From: Chthoniobacterales bacterium
GTDB taxonomy: Bacteria > Verrucomicrobiota > Verrucomicrobiia > Chthoniobacterales > UBA10450
Assembly: GCA_035274845.1 (NCBI GenBank)
Contig: DATENU010000015.1
Coordinates: 62,001-126,000 of the forward strand
Reading direction: 5' to 3'
Length of the DNA stretch: 64,000 nt
Position numbers and translations under genes: made by a program. A model generated the notes under the pieces. That model saw only the letters and a list, made by a program, of their open reading frames with translations. It searched no databases and was not told the DNA's origin. This document shows positions 25,080-33,859 of this stretch, piece after piece (within the stretch, counting starts at the first letter, position 1; each line of letters opens with the position of its first letter).

Positions 25080-26405
25080 TTAGGACGCGCGCGGGGCCGC
25101 AGTTTTCGGAGAAAGAAAATAAACGGTCAAACCTAGCGCCATTGTGGCAAGTCCCCAGAGGGACGGCGCACGGGTGGAGGCATCGGCCAGGAGATGTTCC
25201 AGCATCCAGAGGCTGATGGCGAGAAAGATCAGCGGCGTGACCGGATATCCCCAGGTGCGATAAGGGCGGGGGAGATCGGGGCGTTTCCAGCGTAAAACGA
25301 AGACGCCGAGCACGGTCAGGGTCGAGCAGAGGGTGAGGCTGAATTGCACGTAGTTGACCGCCTTTTCAAAAGTCGCCGTCAACAACAGGACGATGACGAT
25401 GGCAAACTGGGTCAGGATCGCGTTGACCGGGACCCCGTGCGGATTGCGGCGGCCGAGCCAGCTCAGCGCGCGCAGGTCTTCGCCCATCGCCGCGGTGATG
25501 CGCGGCCCGATCCACATCATGCCGCTCACGCTCGAAATAAGGCCGAGACAAATGAAAACACCGGTAATTTTGCCACCGGCCGAGCCGAAAATATGGGAAC
25601 CGGCGATGAGGGCGACCTGCTGTTTGCCCGCCATTTCCGCAGTGGGCGTCGTGCGGAGGAAGGCGGCGTTCGTGGCCACGTAAAGAAGAATGACCAGGAT
25701 CGTCCCGAGCCCGACCGATAAGGGCACGGTCCGAGCCGGATTCCGCAGCTCGCCGACGATGTAGGTCGACGCGTTCCAGCCCGAATAAGCGTACATCACC
25801 CAGTAAAGGCTCACCGCGAACGGGGCGCTCAGGATCAAAGCTCCGTCGCCTTTGGCCGGAAGAAATGAAACCGGCTGGTCCGCTTTAACGAAAAGACCGG
25901 CCGCCACGATGATGAGGATGAGCGCGATCTTCAAAATGGTGGAGCCGTTTTGAAAGACGCTGCCCAGCTGGAGATCGCGCAGCAGGACCAGCGTGCAAAT
26001 GGTCACAATGGCGAGTGAAAGGACGAGCGGGTTAAATCCTGGGAAAACGTCGGCAAAATAAGTGCCGAACGCGATCGCAGCGATCGCCACCGGCGCGGCG
26101 AACCCGATGGTGGACGAGATCCAGCCGGCGAGAAACCCGAGCGACGGATGGTAGATTTCGCGAAGGAAATGGTATTCCCCGCCCGAGCGCGGCAGGGCGG
26201 CTCCGAGCTCAGCGTAGGAGAGGGCCCCGCACAAGGCGCAAACTCCGCCGGCGATCCAAAGCGCGAGGATCGAAAAGCCAGTTGGCAACCCGGTGACCTG
26301 GAAACCCAGGCTAGTGAAAATCCCGGTGCCCACCATGTTGGCGACCACGATGCAGGTGGCGGTGAGCGGCGAAATTGTATGAGGGCCGTTCCGCCGCGAA
26401 GTCAT
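25080..26405 (-). CDS. APC-family amino-acid permease
   Basis: This is a 441-aa, 12-TM transporter. The first TM has the family motif VANMVGTGIFTSLGF with the GTG that binds the amino-acid backbone. AGGVCALCGALSYAELGAAL and PRSGGEYHFL follow; the central PFAVSLYWVMYAYSGWNASTY corresponds to TM6 and adjacent parts; DLPRPYRTWGYP near the end is typical of LAT-like members. It imports or exchanges amino acids across the inner membrane; the substrate is unpredicted. The two secreted paralogues follow closely on the same strand. Confidence 0.93.
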   Translation of the reverse strand: MTSRRNGPHTISPLTATCIVVANMVGTGIFTSLGFQVTGLPTGFSILALWIAGGVCALCGALSYAELGAALPRSGGEYHFLREIYHPSLGFLAGWISSTIGFAAPVAIAAIAFGTYFADVFPGFNPLVLSLAIVTICTLVLLRDLQLGSVFQNGSTILKIALILIIVAAGLFVKADQPVSFLPAKGDGALILSAPFAVSLYWVMYAYSGWNASTYIVGELRNPARTVPLSVGLGTILVILLYVATNAAFLRTTPTAEMAGKQQVALIAGSHIFGSAGGKITGVFICLGLISSVSGMMWIGPRITAAMGEDLRALSWLGRRNPHGVPVNAILTQFAIVIVLLLTATFEKAVNYVQFSLTLCSTLTVLGVFVLRWKRPDLPRPYRTWGYPVTPLIFLAISLWMLEHLLADASTRAPSLWGLATMALGLTVYFLSPKTAAPRAS

Positions 26406-26508
26406 GCGGCGATCATTTAGAGGGGGAGAGCGAGCGAGTCAATGCCCGCCGTTCGGGTGGTCCGGCCCGGGCATTTCAAGTTTTCACGATGCGTCTCGAC
26501 ATTCGTGG

Positions 26509-26600
26509 CGGACGGCGCAGCGCGCCGTCCCTACCAGATGGGGTGGGGTCTCGCTTGGCGAAGGGGCGTCTTTGGTAGGGACGCCGCGCTGCGGCGTCCG
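26509..26600. repeat. GACGGCGCAGCGCGCCGTC-type palindromic element, copy 1
   Basis: The left arm CGGACGGCGCAGCGCGCCGT...CCCTACCA and right arm TGGTAGGGACGCCGCGCTGC...CCG are near-complements; each arm is itself palindromic. It lies 28 bp beyond the stop of the sortilin-like gene. Another copy is at 55598-55678. Confidence 0.75.
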
Positions 26601-26628
26601 AATCGCAGCCCAAGGACCGACGCAAACC

Positions 26629-29600
26629 CTACTTCTCGGAGGCGCTGAGCTCTATTTTGCCCAGCCCGGCTTTTTCCAGTTCCTGGTTCAGCGCCGGCAG
26701 GTCGTGCGAAACAACCGCTTTCCATTTTTCGATGATGGCCGGCGCGGTCCGAAGAACGTCCGCGACGGCAGTCTTCGCCGCGGAAGTCGGTGCGGCGTCG
26801 GCTCCCTGGAGGATACCGAACAAACGTTCCAAGGAGTCTAACAAATGAAAGGAGAGCGGCGCGCCCGGGCGGGGATTAGGCGGCGCGAATTCCTCCAGTT
26901 TCTTTGCGAACGCATCCAGCTGTTCTTTCGCCGGATTGTTTGCGGCGCGCCCTTTGGTCTTGGTCACTTCTGCCGCCAGATCGCCGAAAGCTTTGCCGAT
27001 CGGTTCCACCGTTGGCCTTAACTCGTAAAGTTTGCGCGAGAGATCGAACTGTTCCTGTAATGCCTGCGCGGTCGCATGCACTCGTGGATCCATTTTCACG
27101 GTCAACGGTTGCGAATAGCTCTTCCCATTCGCGGTGAGCACCACCCGATATTCTCCCGGCAGCGCCCAGGGTCCCGTCGCAGCCGGCGGCGTGTTCGCGA
27201 AAATCGCCGACATCGGATAGTCGGGCTCAACGTTGGGAACCGGCGCGAAGTGCAGGTCCCAAAGGAAACGGTGCAGGCCGCGCGTCACCGGCAGCGGTTG
27301 CGGCGGCCGGATCCAATATTCGGGGATGCGCAGCTTTTTCGCATCCGGTAGAATGGGTTTGTCGGTGTTGGAATAGCGGCGGACGAGGTTTCCCTTGCTG
27401 TCCTTGATCTCGATGGTCACCGGGCCGGACGAATCTTCGGCGAGGAAATAATCGATCATCGCGCCATCGGGCGGATTTTCAGCGCCCGGTTCGTCTGGCG
27501 GGAGAGGAGTGTCGGTGTTCAAACTCCACCGAATGCGGAGCGCGACCTGCGGCTTGAAGAGCGCCGTAGCCTGGTTCTCCAGCGCGATCTGGCGCAGCGG
27601 CGTGATGTTGTCGAGAATCCAAAATCCGCGGCCGTGGGTCGCGACCGCAAGATCGTCGTCTTTGACGATGAGATCGCGGACGGAGGTCGCTGGCATGTTG
27701 AGGCGCAACGGCAACCAGTTCTCGCCGTCATCGAAGGAAACGTAAACGGCGCGCTCCGTGCCGGCGAAGAGAAGGCCTTTCCGCTGGGGATCTTCCCGGA
27801 CCACATTCACCGTCTGCCCGTCGGGGATTCCCCGGACGATTTCCTTCCAGGTCTTGCCCGAATCGCCGGTCCGGTAAATATGGGGCCGGAGGTCGTCGAG
27901 CCGAAGCGTGTTCACTGCCGCATAGGCGGTGTTGGCGTCGAAATGGCCGGCCTCGATGATCGAAATCTTTTGCCAGGCGGAAATCAACGAAGGGGTCACG
28001 TCCTTCCAGGCTTTGCCGCCGTCGGTCGTTAGGTGAATCAGGCCGTCATCCGTTCCGGCCCAGATCCGCTTCACGTCGAGCGGGGAAGGGGCGACCGCGT
28101 AAATGACTCCTCGCCGTTTCGCCTCCGCTGTCGGCGCGGTTCGATACTTCCCGATACTGACCGGCAGCTCGTAGGTGGTACGCGAAAGATCGGGACTGAT
28201 TCGCTCCCAATTATCTCCGCGGTCGCGCGTTTGCCAGAGCGTATTCCCGGCAAAGAAAAGGAGGTGCGGATCAATTGGCGAGAAAACAACCGGCTGGGTG
28301 CGCAGCATCCGGAAGTCCGGCGAACGGAGCGGCACCGGCAAAATGTTTTGATCCTGCCCAGTTCGGCGATCGTAGCGGCTCAACTTTCCACCATAGACAA
28401 TGTCGGGATCGAGCGGATCAGCGACGACATAGCCGTATTCCTCCGCGCCCACCGGCCGCCAATCGCGAAAGTTGATCGCGCCATCATTTCCGCGGCTGGC
28501 GATGCCGACCGACCCACTCTCCTGCTGGCCGCTGTAAAGGCGGTAAGGAAACGCGTTGTCCGCGCTGACATGATAGAGCTGTGCGGTGGATTGGTTGTAC
28601 CAGGAGCTCCAAGTCGTGCCGCCATTCAAGGTCACAATCGCTCCCTGATCGCTGGCGAGTAAAACGATGTTGGAATCGTTCGGATTAATCCAAACGTTTT
28701 GATAATCGTCGCCACCGGGCGCGCCTCGCCAGCCGGTCCAGGTCTTTCCTCCATCGGTCGATTTCCAGCAAACGATACTCGCGGAATAAACGACGTTGGG
28801 ATCCTTGGGATCGATGCGCACGACCGGCAAATCGCCGCCACCGATTCCAGAGCTGGGCCGCTTGTCTTCCGTCGCTAGCCGCCAGGTTTCCCCGGAATCG
28901 TCGGAGCGATAGAGTTTGGAACCGCCCGGCGCGGCGACCGCGGCGACGAGCGTGTTAGGAGAACTCGGTGCGATGGCCAGGTTCGCCTGGATCAGATTGT
29001 CCGGGAGCCCGCCGCCGAGGCGCTTCCAGGTCTTGCCGCCGTCGACCGATTTGAAGATGCCGCCGCCGTCGCCGGTCCAGCTGCTGTTTTCCCAAGGACC
29101 TTCGCGCGCCTCCCAAAGCGACGCGTAAACGATCTCCGGATTGCGCGGGTCGATCTGCACATCCGCGCCGCCGGTGTTCTCGTCCTTGGAGAGAACTTTC
29201 TCGAAGCTCGCGCCGCCATCGAGGGAACGAAAAATTCCGCGCTCTTCGTTAGGCCCGTAGGGATGGCCCGCGACGGCAACGAACAGACGGTTGGCATCCC
29301 GGGGATCGATCGCCAGTTGGGCGATCTGTTGTCCATCTCGGAGACCGAGATGCGTCCAGGTCTTGCCGCCATCGGTCGACTTGTAAATGCCATCCCCAAC
29401 CGAAAGGTCAGGCCGATGCAACCCTTCGCCGCTCCCCACATAAATGATCTCCGGATTGGAAAGCGACACCGCCATCGCTCCGATCGAACCGGTCGGTTGG
29501 TCGTCGAAAATCGGCGTCCAGGTCCGGCCGGCGTCCGTCGTTTTGAAGACGCCGCCATTGACCTGCGCCATGTAAAAAACGTGCGGCTGACTCGGAACTC

Positions 29601-29772
29601 CAGCGATGGCGCGAACGCGTCCGCCGCGGAACGGCCCAACGTTCCGCCAGTGCAAAGCAGTGCCGAAGTCCGTTTGCGCATCCAGTTTGGCCACGAGGAA
29701 AAACAACGCCACCGTGAACGCGGCGGTCGAAATACGAGCATGAGAAACGGAGCGGAAGAACGAGAAGAGCAT
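26629..29772 (-). CDS. Secreted sortilin/Vps10-like Asp-box propeller protein
   Basis: This is a 1047-aa protein. I start at the ATG at 29772 (MLFSFFRSVSHARI...), which gives a signal sequence (FTVALFFLVAKLDAQ) and avoids overlap with the divergent transporter. About ten Asp-boxes are visible (TTDAGRTW, STDGGKTW, SLDGGASF, SVDGGKTW, SDDSGETW, TRDRGDNW, TTDGGKAW, TGDSGKTW, SFDDGENW), forming one or two BNR/Vps10-type propellers. LAVATHGRGFWILDNITPLR is characteristic of this bacterial group. A beta-rich segment (SSGPVTIEIKDSKGNLVRRY) and a helical C-terminus follow. The group is often labelled glycosyl hydrolase, but catalysis is unproven. Confidence 0.9.
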   Translation of the reverse strand: MLFSFFRSVSHARISTAAFTVALFFLVAKLDAQTDFGTALHWRNVGPFRGGRVRAIAGVPSQPHVFYMAQVNGGVFKTTDAGRTWTPIFDDQPTGSIGAMAVSLSNPEIIYVGSGEGLHRPDLSVGDGIYKSTDGGKTWTHLGLRDGQQIAQLAIDPRDANRLFVAVAGHPYGPNEERGIFRSLDGGASFEKVLSKDENTGGADVQIDPRNPEIVYASLWEAREGPWENSSWTGDGGGIFKSVDGGKTWKRLGGGLPDNLIQANLAIAPSSPNTLVAAVAAPGGSKLYRSDDSGETWRLATEDKRPSSGIGGGDLPVVRIDPKDPNVVYSASIVCWKSTDGGKTWTGWRGAPGGDDYQNVWINPNDSNIVLLASDQGAIVTLNGGTTWSSWYNQSTAQLYHVSADNAFPYRLYSGQQESGSVGIASRGNDGAINFRDWRPVGAEEYGYVVADPLDPDIVYGGKLSRYDRRTGQDQNILPVPLRSPDFRMLRTQPVVFSPIDPHLLFFAGNTLWQTRDRGDNWERISPDLSRTTYELPVSIGKYRTAPTAEAKRRGVIYAVAPSPLDVKRIWAGTDDGLIHLTTDGGKAWKDVTPSLISAWQKISIIEAGHFDANTAYAAVNTLRLDDLRPHIYRTGDSGKTWKEIVRGIPDGQTVNVVREDPQRKGLLFAGTERAVYVSFDDGENWLPLRLNMPATSVRDLIVKDDDLAVATHGRGFWILDNITPLRQIALENQATALFKPQVALRIRWSLNTDTPLPPDEPGAENPPDGAMIDYFLAEDSSGPVTIEIKDSKGNLVRRYSNTDKPILPDAKKLRIPEYWIRPPQPLPVTRGLHRFLWDLHFAPVPNVEPDYPMSAIFANTPPAATGPWALPGEYRVVLTANGKSYSQPLTVKMDPRVHATAQALQEQFDLSRKLYELRPTVEPIGKAFGDLAAEVTKTKGRAANNPAKEQLDAFAKKLEEFAPPNPRPGAPLSFHLLDSLERLFGILQGADAAPTSAAKTAVADVLRTAPAIIEKWKAVVSHDLPALNQELEKAGLGKIELSASEK

Positions 29773-29840
29773 CGAGCCCGCCACCATCAACTGCGCGGAA
29801 GTTGAGCGCAACCAGCTCGCGCCACACGAACCAATTGGGA

Positions 29841-31982
29841 ATGAAGTTGAGTTCATTCATGGGGAAGATGCCGGTCCCGTTCGCGGTGCACTGGTGGATG
29901 CTGGTTCTGACCGGCCTCCTGTTGGGAGTGGTGGCGACCTTCGTCGATCTCAAGCCGGTGGTGGAAGAGAATTTTTTCTTCGCCGCAAGTGATCCCGGGG
30001 TCCGCCAGTCCCAAAAGATCGAGAAGCGTTTTCCGGCTCAGCCCGAGATGATCCTCACGGTATCGGCACGGGATATTTCTTCTCCAAAATACCTCAGCAG
30101 ACTTCAACGGCTAACCCAGAAAGTCGAAGCGATCGATGAGGTGAGTAGCGTCAAAAGTTTGACGAACGGTCCGAAGAGTTTCCAAGACGCGCGAGCCAGC
30201 CCGTTTTGGAGCCGGCTGCTGATCGCCAAAAACGGCAAGGCCAGCAATCTCATTGTCTTCATGGAACGCGGCAAAGACCCGGGCAAGCCCATCAAGCGTC
30301 TCGAGGAGATCATGCATGAGCTCGAGGAGAAGGATTTTGAAATTCATTTGGCTGGCGCGCCCTATGTCGTCGAGAGAATCCGGCGCAGCCTGACCCACGA
30401 CTTCTGGTATTTCAGTCTTACCGCCGTGGTTCTCTTTGGGCTGACCATGGCGGCGATGTTCCGATCGGTGCGCGTCTTTCTCGGAATGCTCGCCACCTGC
30501 ACGAGTGCGGTCTTGTTGACGTTGCTCCTCCAGTCACTCTTCGGGAAAAAGATCGGTGTCCTGACGGTCAACCTCGGCACCATCGTGTTTGTGGTGGCGC
30601 TGTCGCACCTGGTTTACCTGACCTTCAATTGGCAAACCCTCTCCAAACGCCTTGGAAAGGAATCGTCCAGCCTCGTGGCGGCCGCGTTGCGCATGACCTT
30701 TCCCGCTTCTTTCTGGTCGATGATTTGCGCTTCGCTTGGGTTCGCCAGCCTGTTGATTGTTCAAGCCCAGCCGTTACGCGAATTGGGATTCGGCGGCGTG
30801 CTCGGATCTGTGGTGGCCTTGCTTTGCGCCTACCTGATGTATCCGCCGTTTCTGCGCTGGGCGGTCCCGCACAAAACCAAATTGGTCGAGGTGGAGCCTC
30901 CCCGCCGTTTTTGGTCGCGCCGGTTCGTTCTGCCCGCGGCTGCGGTCATTCTGATCAGCGTCGTTTTGGGGTTTGGCCTGTTTCGAGTAAACACCGATCC
31001 GAGTCTGCTCGACTACTTCAAGCCGAACGAAGAATTGCGCGAAGGACTCGAATACGTGGACCGCAACGGCGGCTCGAACCCGCTCACCCTTGTCGTCTCC
31101 GCGGCGGATGGCAGCAAATTGAACACAGACGCCGCCTACGAGAAGCTCTGGACGCTCCAGGCGGCGCTGGAGAATTACAAAAGCGTGGGAGCGGTAGTTT
31201 CCCTTCCGATTCTCCTGGCCGAAGGCGATCGCGCGCCGTTCTCATTTTTCATCAGCTACGAGACGATGATGCGAATGCTCGAGCAGCCCAAGTACTCGCG
31301 GATTGGCAAGAGTTTTGTAAACGAGGATCGCACCCAGGCGGTGTTCCTCCTTCGCATGATTGAAACCCGCCGGGACAAACTCCGGTCAGAAGTGGTCGAC
31401 GATCTGCGGTCCATCGTTCGAAAGCACGGATTCAAGCCCGCCCTGGTCGGCGGCATTTATTATTTGCAAGGTCGACTGGCGGAGATGGTCGCTTCCAGCC
31501 TGGTGACCGGCCTGTTTTGGCTGAACGTCTTGTTTGTCGGGATCGCCTGGGTCGTCGCCCGGTCGGTCCGCGGGGCCCTGGCCATGATTGTGAGTTTATG
31601 CCTGGTGCCGCTTTGCATGCTCGGCGGCATCGGTTGGTTGCACGTGCCGATGGATATCATCTCCGCGCCCGCCACTAATGTTTGCATCGGGATCGCGATC
31701 GATTCGATGATTCATCTCGTCTTCGGCGTTCGCCGCGCTCAACGCGACGGGAAAAAAGGATGGGAAGCCTGGGTCGCGGCCCGCGAGGAACAGTGGCGCG
31801 GAATCGTTTATTCCGACGTGATCATTGCGGCCGGTTTCGCCATTTTTGTGTTATCGGATTTCCCCCCGACGCAGCGTTTTGGCCTGGTAGTGCTCGCCGG
31901 CACGATTATCGACATCCTGGCCAATCTTGTCGTCCTGCCCCTTCTTGGCGGCGCCCAGTGGAAGACGAAACGGACCGCATAG
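29841..31982 (+). CDS. MMPL/RND-superfamily exporter
   Basis: This is a 713-aa protein. I start at the ATG at 29841 (MKLSSFMGKMPVPFAVHWWM); a start at 29859 is possible. The layout is RND-like in two halves. Each half has one TM, an extracytoplasmic domain (SDPGVRQSQKIEKRF in the first; FRVNTDPSLLDYFKPNEELR in the second) and five further TMs (FSLTAVVLFGLTMAAMFRSV...; FWLNVLFVGIAWVVARSVRG..., then IGIAIDSMIHLVFGVRR with the acidic residue in TM4-equivalent). Such proteins use the proton gradient to export lipids or hydrophobic compounds. It is a single-gene unit without membrane-fusion partner, as usual for MMPL. Divergent from the Asp-box gene. Confidence 0.9.
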   Translation: MKLSSFMGKMPVPFAVHWWMLVLTGLLLGVVATFVDLKPVVEENFFFAASDPGVRQSQKIEKRFPAQPEMILTVSARDISSPKYLSRLQRLTQKVEAIDEVSSVKSLTNGPKSFQDARASPFWSRLLIAKNGKASNLIVFMERGKDPGKPIKRLEEIMHELEEKDFEIHLAGAPYVVERIRRSLTHDFWYFSLTAVVLFGLTMAAMFRSVRVFLGMLATCTSAVLLTLLLQSLFGKKIGVLTVNLGTIVFVVALSHLVYLTFNWQTLSKRLGKESSSLVAAALRMTFPASFWSMICASLGFASLLIVQAQPLRELGFGGVLGSVVALLCAYLMYPPFLRWAVPHKTKLVEVEPPRRFWSRRFVLPAAAVILISVVLGFGLFRVNTDPSLLDYFKPNEELREGLEYVDRNGGSNPLTLVVSAADGSKLNTDAAYEKLWTLQAALENYKSVGAVVSLPILLAEGDRAPFSFFISYETMMRMLEQPKYSRIGKSFVNEDRTQAVFLLRMIETRRDKLRSEVVDDLRSIVRKHGFKPALVGGIYYLQGRLAEMVASSLVTGLFWLNVLFVGIAWVVARSVRGALAMIVSLCLVPLCMLGGIGWLHVPMDIISAPATNVCIGIAIDSMIHLVFGVRRAQRDGKKGWEAWVAAREEQWRGIVYSDVIIAAGFAIFVLSDFPPTQRFGLVVLAGTIIDILANLVVLPLLGGAQWKTKRTA

Positions 31983-32015
31983 GGCATCTCTGAGGCACAG
32001 CCGGAGCATTTGCGG

Positions 32016-32043
32016 TTGCGTTCGAAGTCTGATGCTGCATAAT
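32016..32043 (+). promoter_or_regulatory. Predicted promoter of the tRNA pair
   Basis: TTGCGT (32016-32021) and CATAAT (32038-32043) are 16 bp apart. The implied RNA start falls a few bases before the initiator tRNA. Confidence 0.5.
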
Positions 32044-32055
32044 CACGCTCCTAGA

Positions 32056-32132
32056 CGCGGGGTGGAGCAGCCTGGTAGCTCGTCAGGCTCATAACCTGAA
32101 GGCCGCGGGTTCAAATCCCGCCCCCGCAACCA
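32056..32132 (+). tRNA. Initiator tRNA-Met (CAT)
   Basis: 77 nt with encoded CCA. The loop reads CT-CAT-AA. It is the initiator type: C1 faces A72 unpaired, while pairs 2-71 to 7-66 are all G:C or C:G. The anticodon stem is TCAGG/CCTGA, so the third pair from the loop (29:41) is A:U instead of the usual G:C. Confidence 0.95.
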
Positions 32133-32228
32133 ATTTCTGAATGGTAGGGCGAGACTCTGTCGAGCCGTCGATCGAATTCGCGCTTGCCCATTATGGGTCG
32201 GCAGGCATTTTACGAATCGCCATCACGA

Positions 32229-32303
32229 TCCAGCGTAGCTCAGTGGTAGAGCGGTCGGCTGTTAACCGATTGGTCGTAGGTTCAAATCCTACCGCTGGAG
32301 CCA
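32229..32303 (+). tRNA. tRNA-Asn (GTT)
   Basis: 75 nt including CCA. Acceptor stem TCCAGCG/CGCTGGA, loop CT-GTT-AA, T-arm GTAGGTTCAAATCCTAC. It lies 96 bp after the initiator tRNA and is probably co-transcribed with it. Confidence 0.95.
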
Positions 32304-32358
32304 CTCCGGAGGTCTCTCCACGATTTACTTTCGCTGCGAAAAGGAATCGAATCGCGAC

Positions 32359-33294
32359 GTGGGGAAAAAGGCTAAGACGGAATCCAACATCCTCGTCGGC
32401 ACGGCGAGCTGGTCGGACCCGGGGTTCGTCGAGCATTGGTATCCGAAGAAAATGCCGGCGGGCGATCGGCTGGGTTGGTACGCCGGGCATTTCGAGATGG
32501 TCGAGGTGAACTCGACGTTTTATTCGGCGCCGGATCCGCGAATGGTCGAGCGCTGGTGTTACGCCACGCCAGCGGGGTTCGTTTTCGACGTGAAACTGCA
32601 TCAGTTGCTTTCGCGGCATTCGACGAACCTGAAGCTGCTTCCGCCGGCTTTGCAGAAAGCCGCCGAGACCGATGCTAAAGGCAAAGTGACGCTGACGCCG
32701 GAAATCGAAATGGCGATGGTCGAACAATTTCGCCGCTCGCTCGCCATCCTGGAGGCCGCGGGAAAGCTCGGCGCGTTGCTCCTGCAATTGTCGCCCGGCT
32801 TCTCGCCCCGAAAAAACAATCTAGGAGAGCTCGATGATTTGTTGGACGCGCTCGAAGGTTACCGGCTGGCGATTGAGCTCCGGAATCGAAACTGGGTGAG
32901 CGACGAAAATCGCGAAGCGACCTTCGATTTTTTCCGGCGAAAGTCCGCAACCCTCGTGGCGGTGGACGCGCCGGTGGAAAAACACTTCACCATCATGCCG
33001 CCGGACCTCAATACGATTACCAATCCGAAGCTAGCTTACTTGCGGCTTCACGGACGGGATGCCCGCGCTTACACGACCGGCAAGACTGTCGCCGCGCGCT
33101 TCAATTACGATTACAGCGACGAGGAAATCGACGAAGTCGCGAATCGTGCTCGCAACCTGGCGAAGGAGACAAAAGAAGTGCACGTGGTGTTTAACAACAA
33201 TGCCCGAGACTATGCGCCGCACGCCGCCTTGCGAATGCGGAAGGCCCTCGGCCAAATGATTCCGCCCACGGCCCGGCAATCGGAGCTATTCTAA
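32359..33294 (+). CDS. DUF72 (YecE-like) protein
   Basis: This is a 311-aa cytoplasmic protein. It starts with GTG at 32359; no ATG fits without removing the first strand. DUF72 hallmarks are LVGTASWSDPGFVEHWYP, VEVNSTFYSAPDP, TPAGFVFDVKLHQLLSRHST, LLLQLSPGFSPR, LAIELRNRNWV, and near the C-terminus AYLRLHGRDA and KEVHVVFNNNARDYAPHAA. The fold is a TIM barrel and the activity of the family is unknown. The DUF2062 gene begins 4 bp after its stop, so the two are very likely one operon. Confidence 0.92.
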   Translation: MGKKAKTESNILVGTASWSDPGFVEHWYPKKMPAGDRLGWYAGHFEMVEVNSTFYSAPDPRMVERWCYATPAGFVFDVKLHQLLSRHSTNLKLLPPALQKAAETDAKGKVTLTPEIEMAMVEQFRRSLAILEAAGKLGALLLQLSPGFSPRKNNLGELDDLLDALEGYRLAIELRNRNWVSDENREATFDFFRRKSATLVAVDAPVEKHFTIMPPDLNTITNPKLAYLRLHGRDARAYTTGKTVAARFNYDYSDEEIDEVANRARNLAKETKEVHVVFNNNARDYAPHAALRMRKALGQMIPPTARQSELF

Positions 33295-33298
33295 AATC

Positions 33299-33832
33299 AT
33301 GAGCGAGCCGGCCTCGAAGGAAACGAAACCGGAAGACGCGAAAGAGCGTCCCGGGCTCTGGCGCCGGCTGAACCGCTGGATGCGCGCCCATCACATGACC
33401 TTGATGACGCTGCCGGATACTCCTCACGCGATCGCGCTCGGATCGGCCATCGGGATGTTTTTCGGGTTTACGCCGCTCTTCACGATGAAGACGTTGCTCG
33501 CGTTTCTGATCACGTGGCTCTGCCGCGCCAACAAGACGGCCGCTGTGATCACGGTGACGTTGCACGACGTTCTCCTGCCGCTCGTCCCGGCGATGTTCTT
33601 CTGGCAATACCGGCTTGGAATGTGGGCCCTGTATGGGCGCATGCCCCAACGTCCCGGCTTCCGGCGAGTGGCTCTCTGGGACTTTATGGAATGGACCACC
33701 TTCCTGACGGTGGGCCGGCCGATTCTGGTGGGATCGCTTTTCTTCGCCGTTCCCGCGGCTCTTCTCGTCTATTTCGGGCTTCGCGGAGTTCTCATCCGGG
33801 CCCACGCGCGCCGGGTGGAAAAAACAGAATAA
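33299..33832 (+). CDS. DUF2062 membrane protein
   Basis: This 177-aa protein has the DUF2062 pattern: a basic amphipathic N-terminal region (RLNRWMRAHHMTLMTLPDTPH), the glycine-rich first TM AIALGSAIGMFFGFTPLFTMK, then LLAFLITWLCRANKTAAVI and two more TM segments (PLVPAMFFWQYRLG; RPILVGSLFFAVPAALLVYFG). These are small inner-membrane proteins of unknown role. It starts 4 bp after the DUF72 stop. It is convergent with the large secreted protein that follows (27 bp between stops). Confidence 0.88.
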   Translation: MSEPASKETKPEDAKERPGLWRRLNRWMRAHHMTLMTLPDTPHAIALGSAIGMFFGFTPLFTMKTLLAFLITWLCRANKTAAVITVTLHDVLLPLVPAMFFWQYRLGMWALYGRMPQRPGFRRVALWDFMEWTTFLTVGRPILVGSLFFAVPAALLVYFGLRGVLIRAHARRVEKTE

Positions 33833-33859
33833 TTACTGCGAAGACCGAGAGTCGCCTCA

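Noticed and set aside
29773-29856. Longer start of the Asp-box protein
   Set aside because: It would overlap the start of the divergent MMPL gene and place about 28 residues before the signal sequence.
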